NCBI GenBank assembly: GCA_016787345.1
Contig: JAEUUU010000080.1
Location: forward strand, 1-35,482
DNA length: 35,482 bases
Origin: Saprospiraceae bacterium
GTDB lineage: Bacteria > Bacteroidota > Bacteroidia > Chitinophagales > Saprospiraceae
Direction of reading: 5' to 3'
Of this stretch, positions 15,128 through 23,577 are shown piece by piece (the stretch's first letter is position 1; every line of letters starts with the position of its first letter). The notes beneath the pieces were generated by a model. The model was not told the origin of the DNA and ran no database searches. It worked only from the letters and a program-made list of their open reading frames with translations. The translations under genes were made by a program, and so were the position numbers.

Positions 15128-15645
15128 TATCGTACCATCGTATTCAGCAGCATGCCCGTAAACCAGTTAGGGTCGGCTTTGAGCAGGGTGTCGAGGGTTT
15201 GGTTGGCTTTATGCGAGAACTTGCGGATGTCGCGTACGACGGCGCAGAAGCTCTCGGATTCGGGGCAGTTTTCCTCTACGCCGACGACCTCGTCGAGCAC
15301 CTTGAGCATGGGTTCCAGTTCGCGTTTTTTGCGGTTGATGATGATTTGCCGCACGACGGTCCACATGTCTTTTTCGGCGAAAAAATACTCCTTGCGCTCC
15401 CCGGCGCGCAGTTGTTTGTGCACCAGACCCCAGTCCATCAGTGCGCGGATGTTCATATTGGCATTGCCGCGCGAAATATTGAGTTCTTCCATCACCTGGT
15501 CGGCCGTAAGCGGCTCGTGGGCGACGAGCAGCAGGGCGTGTACCTGCGCCATTGTGCGGTTGATGCCCCAGTCGCTGGCCATTTTGCCCCAGGATTCGAT
15601 GAATTTTTGCTTGCCTTCGTGAACGTCCATGGTGTGGTTTGACAT
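15127..15645 (-). CDS. GbsR/MarR-family transcriptional regulator
   Basis: From the ATG at 15645, 172 residues. The winged helix-turn-helix spans about 32-95 (INRTMAQVHALLLVAHEPLTADQVMEELNISRGNANMNIRALMDWGLVHKQLRAGERKEYFFAE). The phrase SRGNANMNIR.L..WGLV is typical of the GbsR subgroup, which often responds to choline or other small molecules. The C-terminal part is a helical dimerisation region. A longer start (15699) lies at the -7 region and is unlikely; ATG 15630 is also possible. A 24-bp dyad at 15724-15747 is a candidate operator. The target genes are not evident. Confidence 0.88.
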   Translation of the reverse strand: MSNHTMDVHEGKQKFIESWGKMASDWGINRTMAQVHALLLVAHEPLTADQVMEELNISRGNANMNIRALMDWGLVHKQLRAGERKEYFFAEKDMWTVVRQIIINRKKRELEPMLKVLDEVVGVEENCPESESFCAVVRDIRKFSHKANQTLDTLLKADPNWFTGMLLNTMVR

Positions 15646-15723
15646 CGGTCTTGTTGTTGGAAAAGGAAGAGAAGTCCCCTTTGACAGTAGGGTTTGCAAA
15701 TTAAATACACTTTGCGGGTAAAT

Positions 15724-15747
15724 TGTTTTCAGGAGAAATTGAAAACA
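15724..15747. promoter_or_regulatory. 24-bp dyad (8-8-8), candidate autoregulatory operator
   Basis: TGTTTTCA at 15724-15731 and TGAAAACA at 15740-15747 are perfect inverted arms around an 8-bp spacer. It lies about 80 bp upstream of the GbsR-like start and just upstream of the weak -7 element at 15705-15698. Partial palindromes near their own promoters are usual for this regulator class. The link is positional only. Confidence 0.4.
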
Positions 15748-15980
15748 GTGAAATAAGCGGCGAATTTTTCAAAGGGGTCGGGGGGGGGTGAGATCGCCGT
15801 GCAAGATATCAGCATCGCCCTGCGCGTATACGCTGCCTCGGGTCGATGGCGCATCCTCCTGCGCGGGACCATCTTGTGTGGGACGGCTTAAGGTGGAGGG
15901 CAACTAGTGGCCGCGGCTGATATAAACCCTCATAAACGTTATCAACCTTCATCAACCCTCACCAACCATTCGGTATTCGT

Positions 15981-15988
15981 TACTTTTG
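15981..15988 (+). promoter_or_regulatory. -7 promoter element for moxR
   Basis: TACTTTTG, an exact TAnnTTTG match, 21 bp before the ATG at 16010. It makes the upstream in-frame start at 15986 unusable, because that start would overlap the promoter. The -33 TTG was not seen. Confidence 0.6.
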
Positions 15989-16009
15989 CGGTTCCTTTTC
16001 CTCTACGCT

Positions 16010-17005
16010 ATGCACGCACACCCGGATATCGAAGCGCTCAACCACCGTATTCACCTCGAAAGCGCCTTTGTCGATCAACTGCAACAAGAAACCTCCCGCG
16101 TCATCGTGGGCCAGCATGCCATGCTGGAACGCCTGCTCATCGGTCTGCTGACCAAAGGGCATATCCTGCTCGAGGGTATGCCCGGACTGGCTAAAACCCT
16201 GGCGATCAAAACCCTGGCGCAGGCCGTGGAGGCGCGGTTCAGCCGTATCCAGTTTACCCCCGACCTGCTGCCGGCCGACGTGATCGGCACGATGATCTAC
16301 AACCCGGCGGAATCGAAGTTTTTTGTGCGAAAAGGGCCTATTTTCGCCAATTTCGTACTCGCCGACGAGATCAACCGCGCGCCGGCCAAGGTGCAAAGCG
16401 CCTTGCTCGAAGCCATGCAGGAACGCCAGGTGACCATCGGCAGCGAAACGTTTTATCTGGAAGAACCTTTCCTGGTGCTCGCCACCCAGAACCCCATCGA
16501 ACAGGAAGGCACTTACCCTTTACCCGAAGCGCAGATGGACCGCTTTCTGCTCAAGGTAAAAATCGGATACCCGACCAAAGCCGAAGAACGCGACATCGTG
16601 CGCCGCAACCTCAGCGACGAACAGGTGACCGTGCGGCCGGTTGTGTCGCCGGCAACCCTCCTGCGCGCCCGCGACGTGCTTCAGCAGGTGTACATGGATG
16701 AAAAAATCGAGCAATACCTGCTCGATCTGGTTTTTGCCACCCGCACCCCGGCCGATTACGGCCTGCGCGAACTGGCCCCTCTGATCCGCTACGGTGCATC
16801 CCCGCGCGCCAGTATCGCCCTGGCACAGGCCGCCCGGGCCCTGGCGTTTTTGCGCCGCCGCGGCTACGTCATACCCGAAGACGTGCGCACGATCGCACCC
16901 GACGTGCTGCGCCACCGCATCGGACTGAGTTACGAGGCCGAGGCAGAAAACGTCGATACCGAAGAGATCATCTCGCGGGTACTCGCCAAAGTGGAAGTGC
17001 CTTGA
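16010..17005 (+). CDS. moxR: MoxR-family AAA+ ATPase
   Basis: 331 residues from the ATG at 16010. AAA_3 core: Walker A GMPGLAKT (56-63), Walker B FVLADEINRAP (Asp119, Glu120), sensor 1 LATQNPIEQEGTYPLPEAQMDRF with the Arg-containing sensor region after it, then the C-terminal lid domain with the sensor 2 stretch GASPRASIALAQAARALAFLRRRGYVIPEDV. MoxR proteins are chaperone-like ATPases that mature or activate VWA-domain partners, usually encoded beside DUF58 proteins, as here. The stop overlaps the next gene's ATG by one base (TGATG), indicating co-translation. Confidence 0.96.
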   Translation: MHAHPDIEALNHRIHLESAFVDQLQQETSRVIVGQHAMLERLLIGLLTKGHILLEGMPGLAKTLAIKTLAQAVEARFSRIQFTPDLLPADVIGTMIYNPAESKFFVRKGPIFANFVLADEINRAPAKVQSALLEAMQERQVTIGSETFYLEEPFLVLATQNPIEQEGTYPLPEAQMDRFLLKVKIGYPTKAEERDIVRRNLSDEQVTVRPVVSPATLLRARDVLQQVYMDEKIEQYLLDLVFATRTPADYGLRELAPLIRYGASPRASIALAQAARALAFLRRRGYVIPEDVRTIAPDVLRHRIGLSYEAEAENVDTEEIISRVLAKVEVP

Positions 17006-18528
17006 TGAACCGCCTGTCTGCTCGCCCCCAAACCCGCCCAAACTGCTCCCTGACTATGCACAAGCACTACTTGTTTCTCCCCGTCCTCGCTCTGATCGTC
17101 GCCGGCCTCTGCCTGCCCGGGCTCGCCTTGGCGCAGCAACCGGCGTCCAAACCGGCCACCAAACCCGCTACCGGTCAGCCACCCGCCGCCAAACCCGCTC
17201 CTGCCAAACCCGCCCCTGCTACCCCGGCCACACCAGCTCCCGGCGGCGCCTTGCCGCCCAACGTGAGCGATACGGCCATTGCCCGGCTGTTTGAAAAACC
17301 CTCCGATATCAAATGGGTGCGGTATTTCAGCGGCCGGCTCGACGATGTTAGCGGCGTCACGATTTCCCTGGGTTCCGACGGCGCCAAATGCCGGGGCTAC
17401 CTTTCCTATGCGCAAAGCCGGGCGCGCTTCCGGCTAGACGGCGCCATGAGCAACGATAAAATTCAACTCACCGAATACGATACCCGCAACCAGCGCACCG
17501 GTCTGATCACCGGCAAACTCAACGGCAAACGCATCGAAGCCGACTGGCTCAGCCGCGACAGCACCCTGGGCCTGAACCTGCAAGCCGAAGAAGTTGCCGT
17601 GGGCCAGGTGCTTGCCGCCGGCCATTGCGGCGACAACAAATGGGCCAACCGATACATCGGTCGTTACAACAACGCCCGGGCCGACTTCGTCCTGTCGAGA
17701 CTCCACAACGGCGCCCTGTATGGCTATCTCTGGATCGAGGCCGACGGCAAAACCTACCCGCTGCGCGGCAACATCGACGACGACGGCAATTACGAGATCA
17801 ATGCCCGCCAGCCGGGCGGCGAGATCCCGGCCGCCATTATCAAAGGCTCGCTGAAAGTGCCGCAGACGACCGACATGCAATGGGTGGGCAGCGGCGAACG
17901 GCGCAGCCTCAAATTCACCCTGCGCGACAACCTCCTGATCGGTTGCTACGAATCGGCCGACTACACCACCAGCTACGACGCCCTGTACCCCCGCACCCGC
18001 TGCGATGCCTGCAATGCCGCGCTCGATAAAAAAGTACAGGACTGGGTGACGCGTTGCAAAAGCGCATTTGCCGCCCAAAAACGCGACGCAACGCCGCCCA
18101 ACCGCAACGCACTGCGCGCCAGCGCCTGGGCCGACGTGGTGTTCTGGACCGACGACCTGTTCTGCGGTTACCTCATTTTTACCAATTCCTGGGACGAGCG
18201 CACCGAAGGCCTTTCGTTCAACTTCAACCTCAAAACCGGCAAGGAAATCCTGCTCGAAGACCTGTTTATCAAATCCTTCAATTTCAAAAAATGGATGGAT
18301 GACTACTCGCGCAAGGAGTCGCCCAAAATGGCCAAATTCGCCGCCGACCCGCAGTTTCGCGAATGGCTGGCCAAAGACGGCTTCCCGCTGTTTGCCATCC
18401 GGCGCGAAGGACTGGAAATGAGCACCTTGTTTCATCCGGTGTACGGCCAGCAGCGTTTGCTGGTGCCATATACCGTGTTGAAACCCTATATGCGCAAAGA
18501 CAATCCGCTGGCAGAATTCGTCCGCTAA
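17005..18528 (+). CDS. Secreted protein with Pro/Ala/Lys-rich linker and DUF3298-like C-terminus
   Basis: 507 residues from the ATG at 17005. A Met at 17056 (MHKHYLFLPVLALIVAGLCLPGLALA) gives a neater signal peptide and may be the true start. After cleavage comes a low-complexity linker of AKPA/ATPA repeats, then a beta-rich middle region (RYFSGRLDDVSGVTISLGSDG...) with three repeats of a 'G-x-L...G.I...G' type. The C-terminal part (about residues 345-507) resembles DUF3298/RsiV-like domains: SFNFNLKTGKEILLEDLFIKSFNF, then FPLFAIRREGLEM, and LLVPYTVLKPYM. It is located outside the inner membrane. Its position between moxR and the DUF58 gene suggests a role in the same envelope process. Two Cys pairs in the RTRCDACNAAL region could form disulfides. 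Confidence 0.82.
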   Translation: MNRLSARPQTRPNCSLTMHKHYLFLPVLALIVAGLCLPGLALAQQPASKPATKPATGQPPAAKPAPAKPAPATPATPAPGGALPPNVSDTAIARLFEKPSDIKWVRYFSGRLDDVSGVTISLGSDGAKCRGYLSYAQSRARFRLDGAMSNDKIQLTEYDTRNQRTGLITGKLNGKRIEADWLSRDSTLGLNLQAEEVAVGQVLAAGHCGDNKWANRYIGRYNNARADFVLSRLHNGALYGYLWIEADGKTYPLRGNIDDDGNYEINARQPGGEIPAAIIKGSLKVPQTTDMQWVGSGERRSLKFTLRDNLLIGCYESADYTTSYDALYPRTRCDACNAALDKKVQDWVTRCKSAFAAQKRDATPPNRNALRASAWADVVFWTDDLFCGYLIFTNSWDERTEGLSFNFNLKTGKEILLEDLFIKSFNFKKWMDDYSRKESPKMAKFAADPQFREWLAKDGFPLFAIRREGLEMSTLFHPVYGQQRLLVPYTVLKPYMRKDNPLAEFVR

Positions 18529-18537
18529 ACAAGCGCC

Positions 18538-19413
18538 ATGGATACCGTCGAACTGATCAAAAAAGTAAGGAAGGTCGAAATCAAGACCCGCGGCATGAGC
18601 CGGCACCTTTTTACCGGGGGCTACCACAGCGCCTTCAAGGGACGGGGCATGTCGTTCAGCGAAGTGCGGCAGTATCAGTACGGCGACGACGTGCGCAATA
18701 TCGACTGGAACGTAACGGCCCGAACGGGCGAGCCGCACGTCAAAATTTTTGAAGAAGAACGCGAACTGACGGTCATGCTGCTGGTGGATGTGAGCCGTTC
18801 GGCGTTTTTCGGCAGCGCGCGGCCTACCAAGCGCGAATTTTTGACCGAATTGTGCGCCATACTCGCCTTTTCCGCCCTGGAAAACAACGACAAGGTGGGC
18901 GTGCTGTTCTTTTCCGACCGGCCCGAACTGTTTTTGCCGCCGCAAAAAGGCCGGCAACACGCCCTGCGCATCATCCGGGAATTGCTGAATTACGAGCCTT
19001 CGGGGCGCCGGACCGACCTGGCAAAGGCGCTTCAGTTTACCCGCAACGTGCTGAAAAAGAGGAGCGTTTGTTTTCTCCTGTCTGATTTTCTCGCCGACAA
19101 CTATGCCAAAGCCCTACGTGTGCTGGCCCGTCGCCACGATTGTGTGGGGCTGCATTGCTGGGACGAACGCGAACGCAGCATGCCCAATCTTGGCCTCCTC
19201 CGCCTCAGTGATGCCGAAACGGGCCGCAGCGGATGGGTCGACACGACCGATCCCGACTGGCGGCGGCAGTACACGGCCGGTTTTTTGGAAAAACTCGCGG
19301 AAACGCGCGGCATTTTCCAGCAAGCCGGCGCCGATTTGCTGAGCCTGCCGACCCATCAACCCTATGTGCAAACGCTGCTGCATTTTTTCGAACAAAGGGC
19401 CGGTAGTCGGTAA
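18538..19413 (+). CDS. DUF58-domain protein with VWA-like fold
   Basis: 291 residues. The DUF58 signature is GRGMSFSEVRQYQYGDDVRNIDWNVTARTGEPHVKIFEEERE (about 36-75). It is followed by a von Willebrand A-like domain with MIDAS residues DVSRS (Asp84, Ser86, Ser88), a conserved TDLAKAL segment, and a hydrophobic strand VCFLLSDFLAD. There is no membrane helix, unlike the longer DUF58 proteins with an N-terminal anchor. DUF58 proteins are typical partners of MoxR ATPases, and some act in envelope or stress functions. It starts 9 bp after the stop of the DUF3298-like gene, so the three form an operon. Confidence 0.94.
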   Translation: MDTVELIKKVRKVEIKTRGMSRHLFTGGYHSAFKGRGMSFSEVRQYQYGDDVRNIDWNVTARTGEPHVKIFEEERELTVMLLVDVSRSAFFGSARPTKREFLTELCAILAFSALENNDKVGVLFFSDRPELFLPPQKGRQHALRIIRELLNYEPSGRRTDLAKALQFTRNVLKKRSVCFLLSDFLADNYAKALRVLARRHDCVGLHCWDERERSMPNLGLLRLSDAETGRSGWVDTTDPDWRRQYTAGFLEKLAETRGIFQQAGADLLSLPTHQPYVQTLLHFFEQRAGSR

Positions 19414-19440
19414 AAACAAGCATTCTAAGCGGCGGATTTC

Positions 19441-19448
19441 TACTTTTG
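19441..19448 (+). promoter_or_regulatory. -7 promoter element for the sodium:solute symporter
   Basis: TACTTTTG, an exact TAnnTTTG match, 22 bp before the ATG at 19471 and 27 bp after the DUF58 stop. It is identical to the moxR element. The symporter can therefore be transcribed on its own. Confidence 0.6.
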
Positions 19449-19470
19449 GCCCGCTAACGCCGAGGGTTCC

Positions 19471-20904
19471 ATGTTGCTTGTATTCATCGCGCTTTACCTG
19501 ATTGCCACCCTGCTGATCGGGTGGTGGGCGTCGAAACGCGTCCGCTCGGCGGCCGATTTTGCGGTCGCGGGCAAACGTTTGCCCACATTTATGGTGGCTT
19601 GCGCCTTGTTTGCCACCTGGTTCGGTTCGGAGACGGTCATGGGTGCTTCTTCCGAGTTTATCGGCGATAAAGGCGGAATCCTGGCCGTGATCGAAGACCC
19701 CTTTGGCGCCTCCCTGTGTCTTCTTTTGGCCGGGCTGCTGATCGCCCGGCCTTTGTACCGGCTGAATTTGCTCACGTTCAGCGATTATTTCCGGCTGCGC
19801 TTCAATCGCTCGGCCGAAGTCGTGTCGGCGCTGGTAATGGCGCCCTCGTATTTCAGTTGGATCACGGCGCAGCTGGTCGCGCTGGCCACGGTATTGCAAG
19901 CGGTCAGCGGCCTGGAGCGCGACTGGGGCGTGGTGATTTGTACGCTGCTGGTGCTGTTTTATACCTATATCGGCGGCATGTGGGCGGTGGCGATCACCGA
20001 TTTCGTACAGACGCTCATCATCATAGCAGGCATGGCTGCACTGGCGGTCGACCTGACGATGCAGGCGGGCGGTATCGGGCCGCTGGTCGACACTGCCCCC
20101 GAAGGTTTCTTCCGGTTTTTCCCGGAAGCCGATTCCGGCGCCGCGATGGGCTGGCTGGCGGCCTGGATGACAATCGGCCTGGGCGGGCTCCCGCAACAGG
20201 ATATTTTCCAGCGGATCATGGCCGGCAAATCGCTGCAGACGGCCGTTCGGGCCTGTTATATATCATCGGGGATGTATTTCAGCATCGCTCTGTTGCCCCT
20301 GCTGATCGCCTATTGCGGCAAATATTTGTATCCCGAGCTGGCGCAGGGCGATCTTCAGATGTTGTTGCCCTCGGTCGTGATGCAGCATACCAGCCTGGGG
20401 ATGCAAGTGTTGTTTTTCGGCGCCTTGTTGTCGGCCATTCTGAGCACCGCCAGCGGAGCCATGCTGGCCCCGGCCACGGTGATCGGCGAGAACCTGATCA
20501 AGCCGTTTTTCCGGAAAATCACGGACGCCCAGTTGTTGCGCCTGATGCGTTTTGCCGTGGTGCTGGTTGCGCTGGTAACGGGCGGGATGGCCCTTGCCCG
20601 CGACAACATCTATGAGTTGGTGGGCGAGTCGTCGGCATTCAGTCTGGTAGCGCTTTTTATCCCGCTGATGGGCGGTATTTATTGGAAAAAAACGTCTCCA
20701 TTCGGCGCCATGGCGGGTATGTTGGCGGGTTTGGCGGGTTGGCTGCTCGCGCAATGGACCGAGCCCTGGCGTGGCGGCATCTGGCTGGAAATACCGGCCG
20801 TTTTTTACGGTTTGGCGGCCAACATACTGGCGCTTGTTATGGGCAGCTTTTTGCGCCCCGAAAACCGCGTAGAGGACCTGGAAGGCGGTGAGCAGAGGGT
20901 TTAG
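19471..20904 (+). CDS. Sodium:solute symporter (SSS family)
   Basis: 477 residues with about 12-13 membrane helices across the full length. Family features: FAVAGKRLPTFMVACALFATWFGSETVMGASSEFIGDKGG (helix 1-2 region), YTYIGGMWAVAITDFVQTLIII (the GG-x-W-x-V-x-x-TD signature of SSS transporters), GLGGLPQQDIFQRIMAGKS, and LLSAILSTASGAMLAPATVIGENL. The proteins use the Na+ gradient to import solutes such as sugars, proline or pantothenate; the substrate cannot be deduced. The C-terminus is short and lacks a kinase extension. The stop codon lies within a hairpin that probably terminates transcription. Confidence 0.94.
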   Translation: MLLVFIALYLIATLLIGWWASKRVRSAADFAVAGKRLPTFMVACALFATWFGSETVMGASSEFIGDKGGILAVIEDPFGASLCLLLAGLLIARPLYRLNLLTFSDYFRLRFNRSAEVVSALVMAPSYFSWITAQLVALATVLQAVSGLERDWGVVICTLLVLFYTYIGGMWAVAITDFVQTLIIIAGMAALAVDLTMQAGGIGPLVDTAPEGFFRFFPEADSGAAMGWLAAWMTIGLGGLPQQDIFQRIMAGKSLQTAVRACYISSGMYFSIALLPLLIAYCGKYLYPELAQGDLQMLLPSVVMQHTSLGMQVLFFGALLSAILSTASGAMLAPATVIGENLIKPFFRKITDAQLLRLMRFAVVLVALVTGGMALARDNIYELVGESSAFSLVALFIPLMGGIYWKKTSPFGAMAGMLAGLAGWLLAQWTEPWRGGIWLEIPAVFYGLAANILALVMGSFLRPENRVEDLEGGEQRV

Positions 20905-20930
20905 TCAAGCGGACTAAACCTCGTTTAATA
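20898..20930 (+). terminator. Hairpin overlapping the symporter stop codon
   Basis: A perfect 9-bp stem GGTTTAGTC (20898-20906) / GACTAAACC (20912-20920) with loop AAGCG, followed by TCGTTTAATA. The stem includes the TAG stop. The T-tract is poor, so termination is probable but not certain. Confidence 0.55.
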
Positions 20931-20973
20931 TTTGTTGTTAAGGGCTTCATGTTAAATTCAAACCTATTTTCAC

Positions 20974-22683
20974 ATGAAAAACAGTCTATTCCTCTTCCTC
21001 GCCCTTAGTTTGACCCAACTCCCCTTATTCGGCCAAACGCTTTCCGCAGACTGGCTCCGAACCATTTCATCACCCGCTCAGCCCGACGAAGTGCCTGCCG
21101 AGGGTATCGATTTTGTGACCGATCCGCAGGGTAATTCCTATTTTCTCGGTTATTACTACGACAAACTTTTACTCGAACCAGGTGTATTCCTCGATAATTC
21201 GGGCACCGACGACTGGCTGTTTCTGGCCAAATACTCCCCCTTGGGCGATTTGCTCTGGGTCAGCCGGATCACCGGACCGCCCAACGGATTGCCGTTTCAG
21301 TTCGGCAGCAGTGGCCGACTGGCAGTCGACAATACGGGCAATGTGTACGTCAGCGGCAATTTCCTGAGCGACTCGGTTATGTTTGGCAACGACGTGCTCG
21401 TGCAACGCAGCTGCCAGTTTGGTTGTGAAGAACTGTTTATTGCGCAATACAATTCTGCGGGCATCGCGCAATGGGCCAAAACTATCCGCGCCGCCGACGC
21501 CATTTCTCACCAAATCGGCGGCCTGGGCTGCGACGCACAGGGAAATCTTTACCTAGCCGGCATTTACGGCGGCGACTTTCTGGGCTTTCCGGGCAACAAC
21601 GACTTTGAAGACCTGGCCGGCAACGGGGTGTTTGTGGCCCGGCTCAACAACCAGGCCGAACCCCTGTGGGTGCGCTTTCTGGAAGATAACAGCGCCTTTG
21701 CGGAGCTCAACTCGATGGCCGTATCGGCCAACGGCAACATCTTTATCGGCGGCTCCTATTACGACGGTCCGCTGGTATTCAACAACGGTACCACGCTGCC
21801 CTTGTTTTCGGATCAAGATTATTACGTGGCCGCCTACAAAGCGGATGGCGCTTTGCAATGGGTTAAAAACCTCCATTCCGACGATTATCTTGACGTGCTC
21901 GACCTCGATGCCGACAACCTGGGCAACGTGTACATAGCCTGCGATCTCAGCGGCGAATTGCGCTCCGGCGCCAACCAGCTGATTCCGGCCGGAACCAGTT
22001 TTTACACCGGCGTGCTGTTGCGCATGAATACAACGGAATTCGGTCTGCCTGTCGTCATCCCTTACAACGACGACGGCTACACCCTGCTGGCCACCGCCGT
22101 ATCGCCGGAAGGTCAGTTTTACACCGGCGGTTTTTTCACCGACAGCCCGCTGGAAGTAGGCGACTTCGAGGTGACGAACGTCGGCTGCGCCAATATTCTG
22201 ATCAGCACCGGTGTCGACGACCAAATTCAGGGCGCCTATTCACTTGGCGGCCCCAATTGCGAGGGCATTTCGAATTTTTACTACGGCAGTGCCATGGATC
22301 TCGACGCGTTGGGCAACCTGTACATATCGGGTGTATATTTCCAGGGCCTCGAAATCGACAATTTTGAAGCCTCGGGCGGCGGCATGTTTGTGGCCAAATT
22401 GCAAACCGGAACGCCCTCTTCGGCGCCCGAATTTCCTGGCGCCGGCCTGACCTTTCAACTGACGCCCAACCCGACAAGCGGCGCTTTTCAATTGAGTTTT
22501 GGCCGAGATGTCTCCGCCGGCTGGGTCACCCTGAGCGACCTGAACGGCCGTGAACTGCTGCGACAACCCATTCAGGGTACTTCAGTAACGCTGACGCCCG
22601 ACCTTGCCGAAGGTGTTTACCTGGTATATGTTCAAACGCCCGAAGGCCGTTCGGTGCAAAAGCTGACCGTCGGCGGCAAGTAA
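20974..22683 (+). CDS. T9SS-exported beta-propeller-like (SBBP) protein
   Basis: 569 residues. The signal peptide is MKNSLFLFLALSLTQLPLFGQ. The body (about 22-480) carries repeated blocks such as D.QGN.YFLGYY, DNTGNVYVSGNF, DAQGNLYLAGIY, SANGNIFIGGSY, DNLGNVYIACDL and DALGNLYISGVY, alternating with LLW/AQW/LQWVK segments. This is the pattern of SBBP-type propeller repeats. The C-terminus (about 490-569) is a type A T9SS sorting domain: LTPNPTSGAFQLSF, DLNGRELLRQP, LAEGVYLVYVQT, and a terminal KLTV motif. The protein is probably secreted or cell-surface bound; the ligand is unknown. A possible -33 TTTG (20931-20934) and a weak -7 (20953-20960) precede it. Confidence 0.9.
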   Translation: MKNSLFLFLALSLTQLPLFGQTLSADWLRTISSPAQPDEVPAEGIDFVTDPQGNSYFLGYYYDKLLLEPGVFLDNSGTDDWLFLAKYSPLGDLLWVSRITGPPNGLPFQFGSSGRLAVDNTGNVYVSGNFLSDSVMFGNDVLVQRSCQFGCEELFIAQYNSAGIAQWAKTIRAADAISHQIGGLGCDAQGNLYLAGIYGGDFLGFPGNNDFEDLAGNGVFVARLNNQAEPLWVRFLEDNSAFAELNSMAVSANGNIFIGGSYYDGPLVFNNGTTLPLFSDQDYYVAAYKADGALQWVKNLHSDDYLDVLDLDADNLGNVYIACDLSGELRSGANQLIPAGTSFYTGVLLRMNTTEFGLPVVIPYNDDGYTLLATAVSPEGQFYTGGFFTDSPLEVGDFEVTNVGCANILISTGVDDQIQGAYSLGGPNCEGISNFYYGSAMDLDALGNLYISGVYFQGLEIDNFEASGGGMFVAKLQTGTPSSAPEFPGAGLTFQLTPNPTSGAFQLSFGRDVSAGWVTLSDLNGRELLRQPIQGTSVTLTPDLAEGVYLVYVQTPEGRSVQKLTVGGK

Positions 22684-22688
22684 CGAGA

Positions 22689-22745
22689 TTTGGCGCATGT
22701 TTAAATTTCAATGGCGATGCGACTGAAATTTAAACATGCGCTAAA
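22689..22745. terminator. Long intergenic hairpin after the T9SS protein gene
   Basis: An 18-bp perfect inverted repeat (22693-22710 with 22724-22741), extended to 22 bp by one G-T pair and three A-T pairs, around a 13-nt loop. It starts 6 bp after the stop codon. Its A/T-rich stem and lack of a T-tract differ from a standard terminator; it may block transcription in both directions or stabilise the 3' end. Confidence 0.65.
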
Positions 22746-22837
22746 CAGCAGGAGGGAGCTTGCCGCTGGTTTGCCGTGCTGTACCTTGGCAGCCGCTTGC
22801 TCGCGCCGGCCGCAATGTTTGACTTCAAATATGTCCC

Positions 22838-23308
22838 GTGGATAAAAAAAACGCTCTTCTGCTTGCCCTTGAACTCCTGTGGTGGTTTATCACTGTAATG
22901 GTGGTTGTAGCCGTTCTGTACCCGATCCAGAAGGCTATGTACGTATGGCCGTTCAAAGTGTGGAATATTGTTTTTATCGCGGTGTTTCTCACGCTGGCCC
23001 GCTACACCTTTTTACTCAAACACACGTTCGTGGCGCGTCGCCAGGTGTTGAAAATTGCGCTCATGCTGTTGATGTTTCCGCTGGTGTTTGCCCTGATCGA
23101 CGGAATGCACTCTTTTATGAACTACGTTGAGGAACGCGGCTGGGATACCCTGACGGGGCATTTGCCCATGGGGCAAAAAGCGGCTATAGAGCGCTATATC
23201 TGGAATGAAATGCTTTTTTTCGGGGTAGGCAGCATCATTGCCGCACCGGTGTTTGCCGGCCGGCTGATGATGTCCATTTGGCGGACGCGCAACAGAGGAA
23301 CGGTATAG
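22838..23308 (+). CDS. Predicted polytopic membrane protein
   Basis: 156 residues from a GTG start (no in-frame ATG nearby). Four probable membrane helices lie at about 9-29, 41-58, 70-88 and 122-143. Residues between helices 3 and 4 (MHSFMNYVEERGWDTLTGHLPMGQKAAIERYIWNEM) form a polar loop. I do not recognise a family. AATGTTTG at about 22814-22821, one base off TAnnTTTG, may be its -7 element. It converges with the small membrane gene at 23314, with 5 bp between stops. Confidence 0.75.
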   Translation: MDKKNALLLALELLWWFITVMVVVAVLYPIQKAMYVWPFKVWNIVFIAVFLTLARYTFLLKHTFVARRQVLKIALMLLMFPLVFALIDGMHSFMNYVEERGWDTLTGHLPMGQKAAIERYIWNEMLFFGVGSIIAAPVFAGRLMMSIWRTRNRGTV

Positions 23309-23313
23309 GTGGC

Positions 23314-23577
23314 TCAAAGGCCGAGGAGATCGGCCAGACTTTTCACAATGCAAACCGCCCCCAGGGTTGTCATGACATACATGACAGTGGTAAACGACTG
23401 GTCGGAGTGAAACATCAGAAAGTTGATGCCGAAACTAAGGCCCATCAGGCCCACGCCTGCGCACAACCACACACGGCCGCGTTGGGCGGCACGCCGGTTT
23501 TTCTCCCGCATTTCAGCGTCGTTGGCGATGTTGACTTCGGCTACGTTGTTATGGGTGGTGTTGTGTATCGGCTCCAT
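23314..23577 (-). CDS. Small two-helix membrane protein of unknown function
   Basis: 87 residues. A polar, Asn-rich N-terminus (MEPIHNTTHNNVAEVNIANDAEMREKNRRA, about 30 residues) precedes two membrane helices, VWLCAGVGLMGLSFGINFLMF and FTTVMYVMTTLGAVCIVKSLADLL. There is no recognised domain. The 243-bp gap upstream (23578-23820) is A/T-rich and separates it from the divergent lipoprotein gene; I see no convincing gene there. Confidence 0.72.
   Translation of the reverse strand: MEPIHNTTHNNVAEVNIANDAEMREKNRRAAQRGRVWLCAGVGLMGLSFGINFLMFHSDQSFTTVMYVMTTLGAVCIVKSLADLLGL

Larger units (their letters stand above)
15646..16009. other. Intergenic region between divergent GbsR-like and moxR genes
   Basis: About 360 bp. 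It contains a near-consensus -7 element for the regulator on the minus strand (TTAATTTG, 15705-15698), the dyad at 15724-15747, a run of nine G at 15780-15788, repeated TCAACC/TCACC words at 15945-15967, and the moxR -7 element. The middle part (about 15790-15905) is GC-rich with only a 31-codon open frame from GTG 15799; I do not regard it as a gene. Confidence 0.5.

Noticed and set aside
15799-15894. 31-codon GTG-started frame in the moxR upstream region
   Set aside because: No promoter, no hydrophobic or domain pattern, and it lies in a GC-rich stretch where short frames are expected by chance.
17434-18960. 508-codon antisense frame across the DUF3298-like and DUF58 genes
   Set aside because: It spans two genes with clear domains on the other strand and has no recognisable domain.
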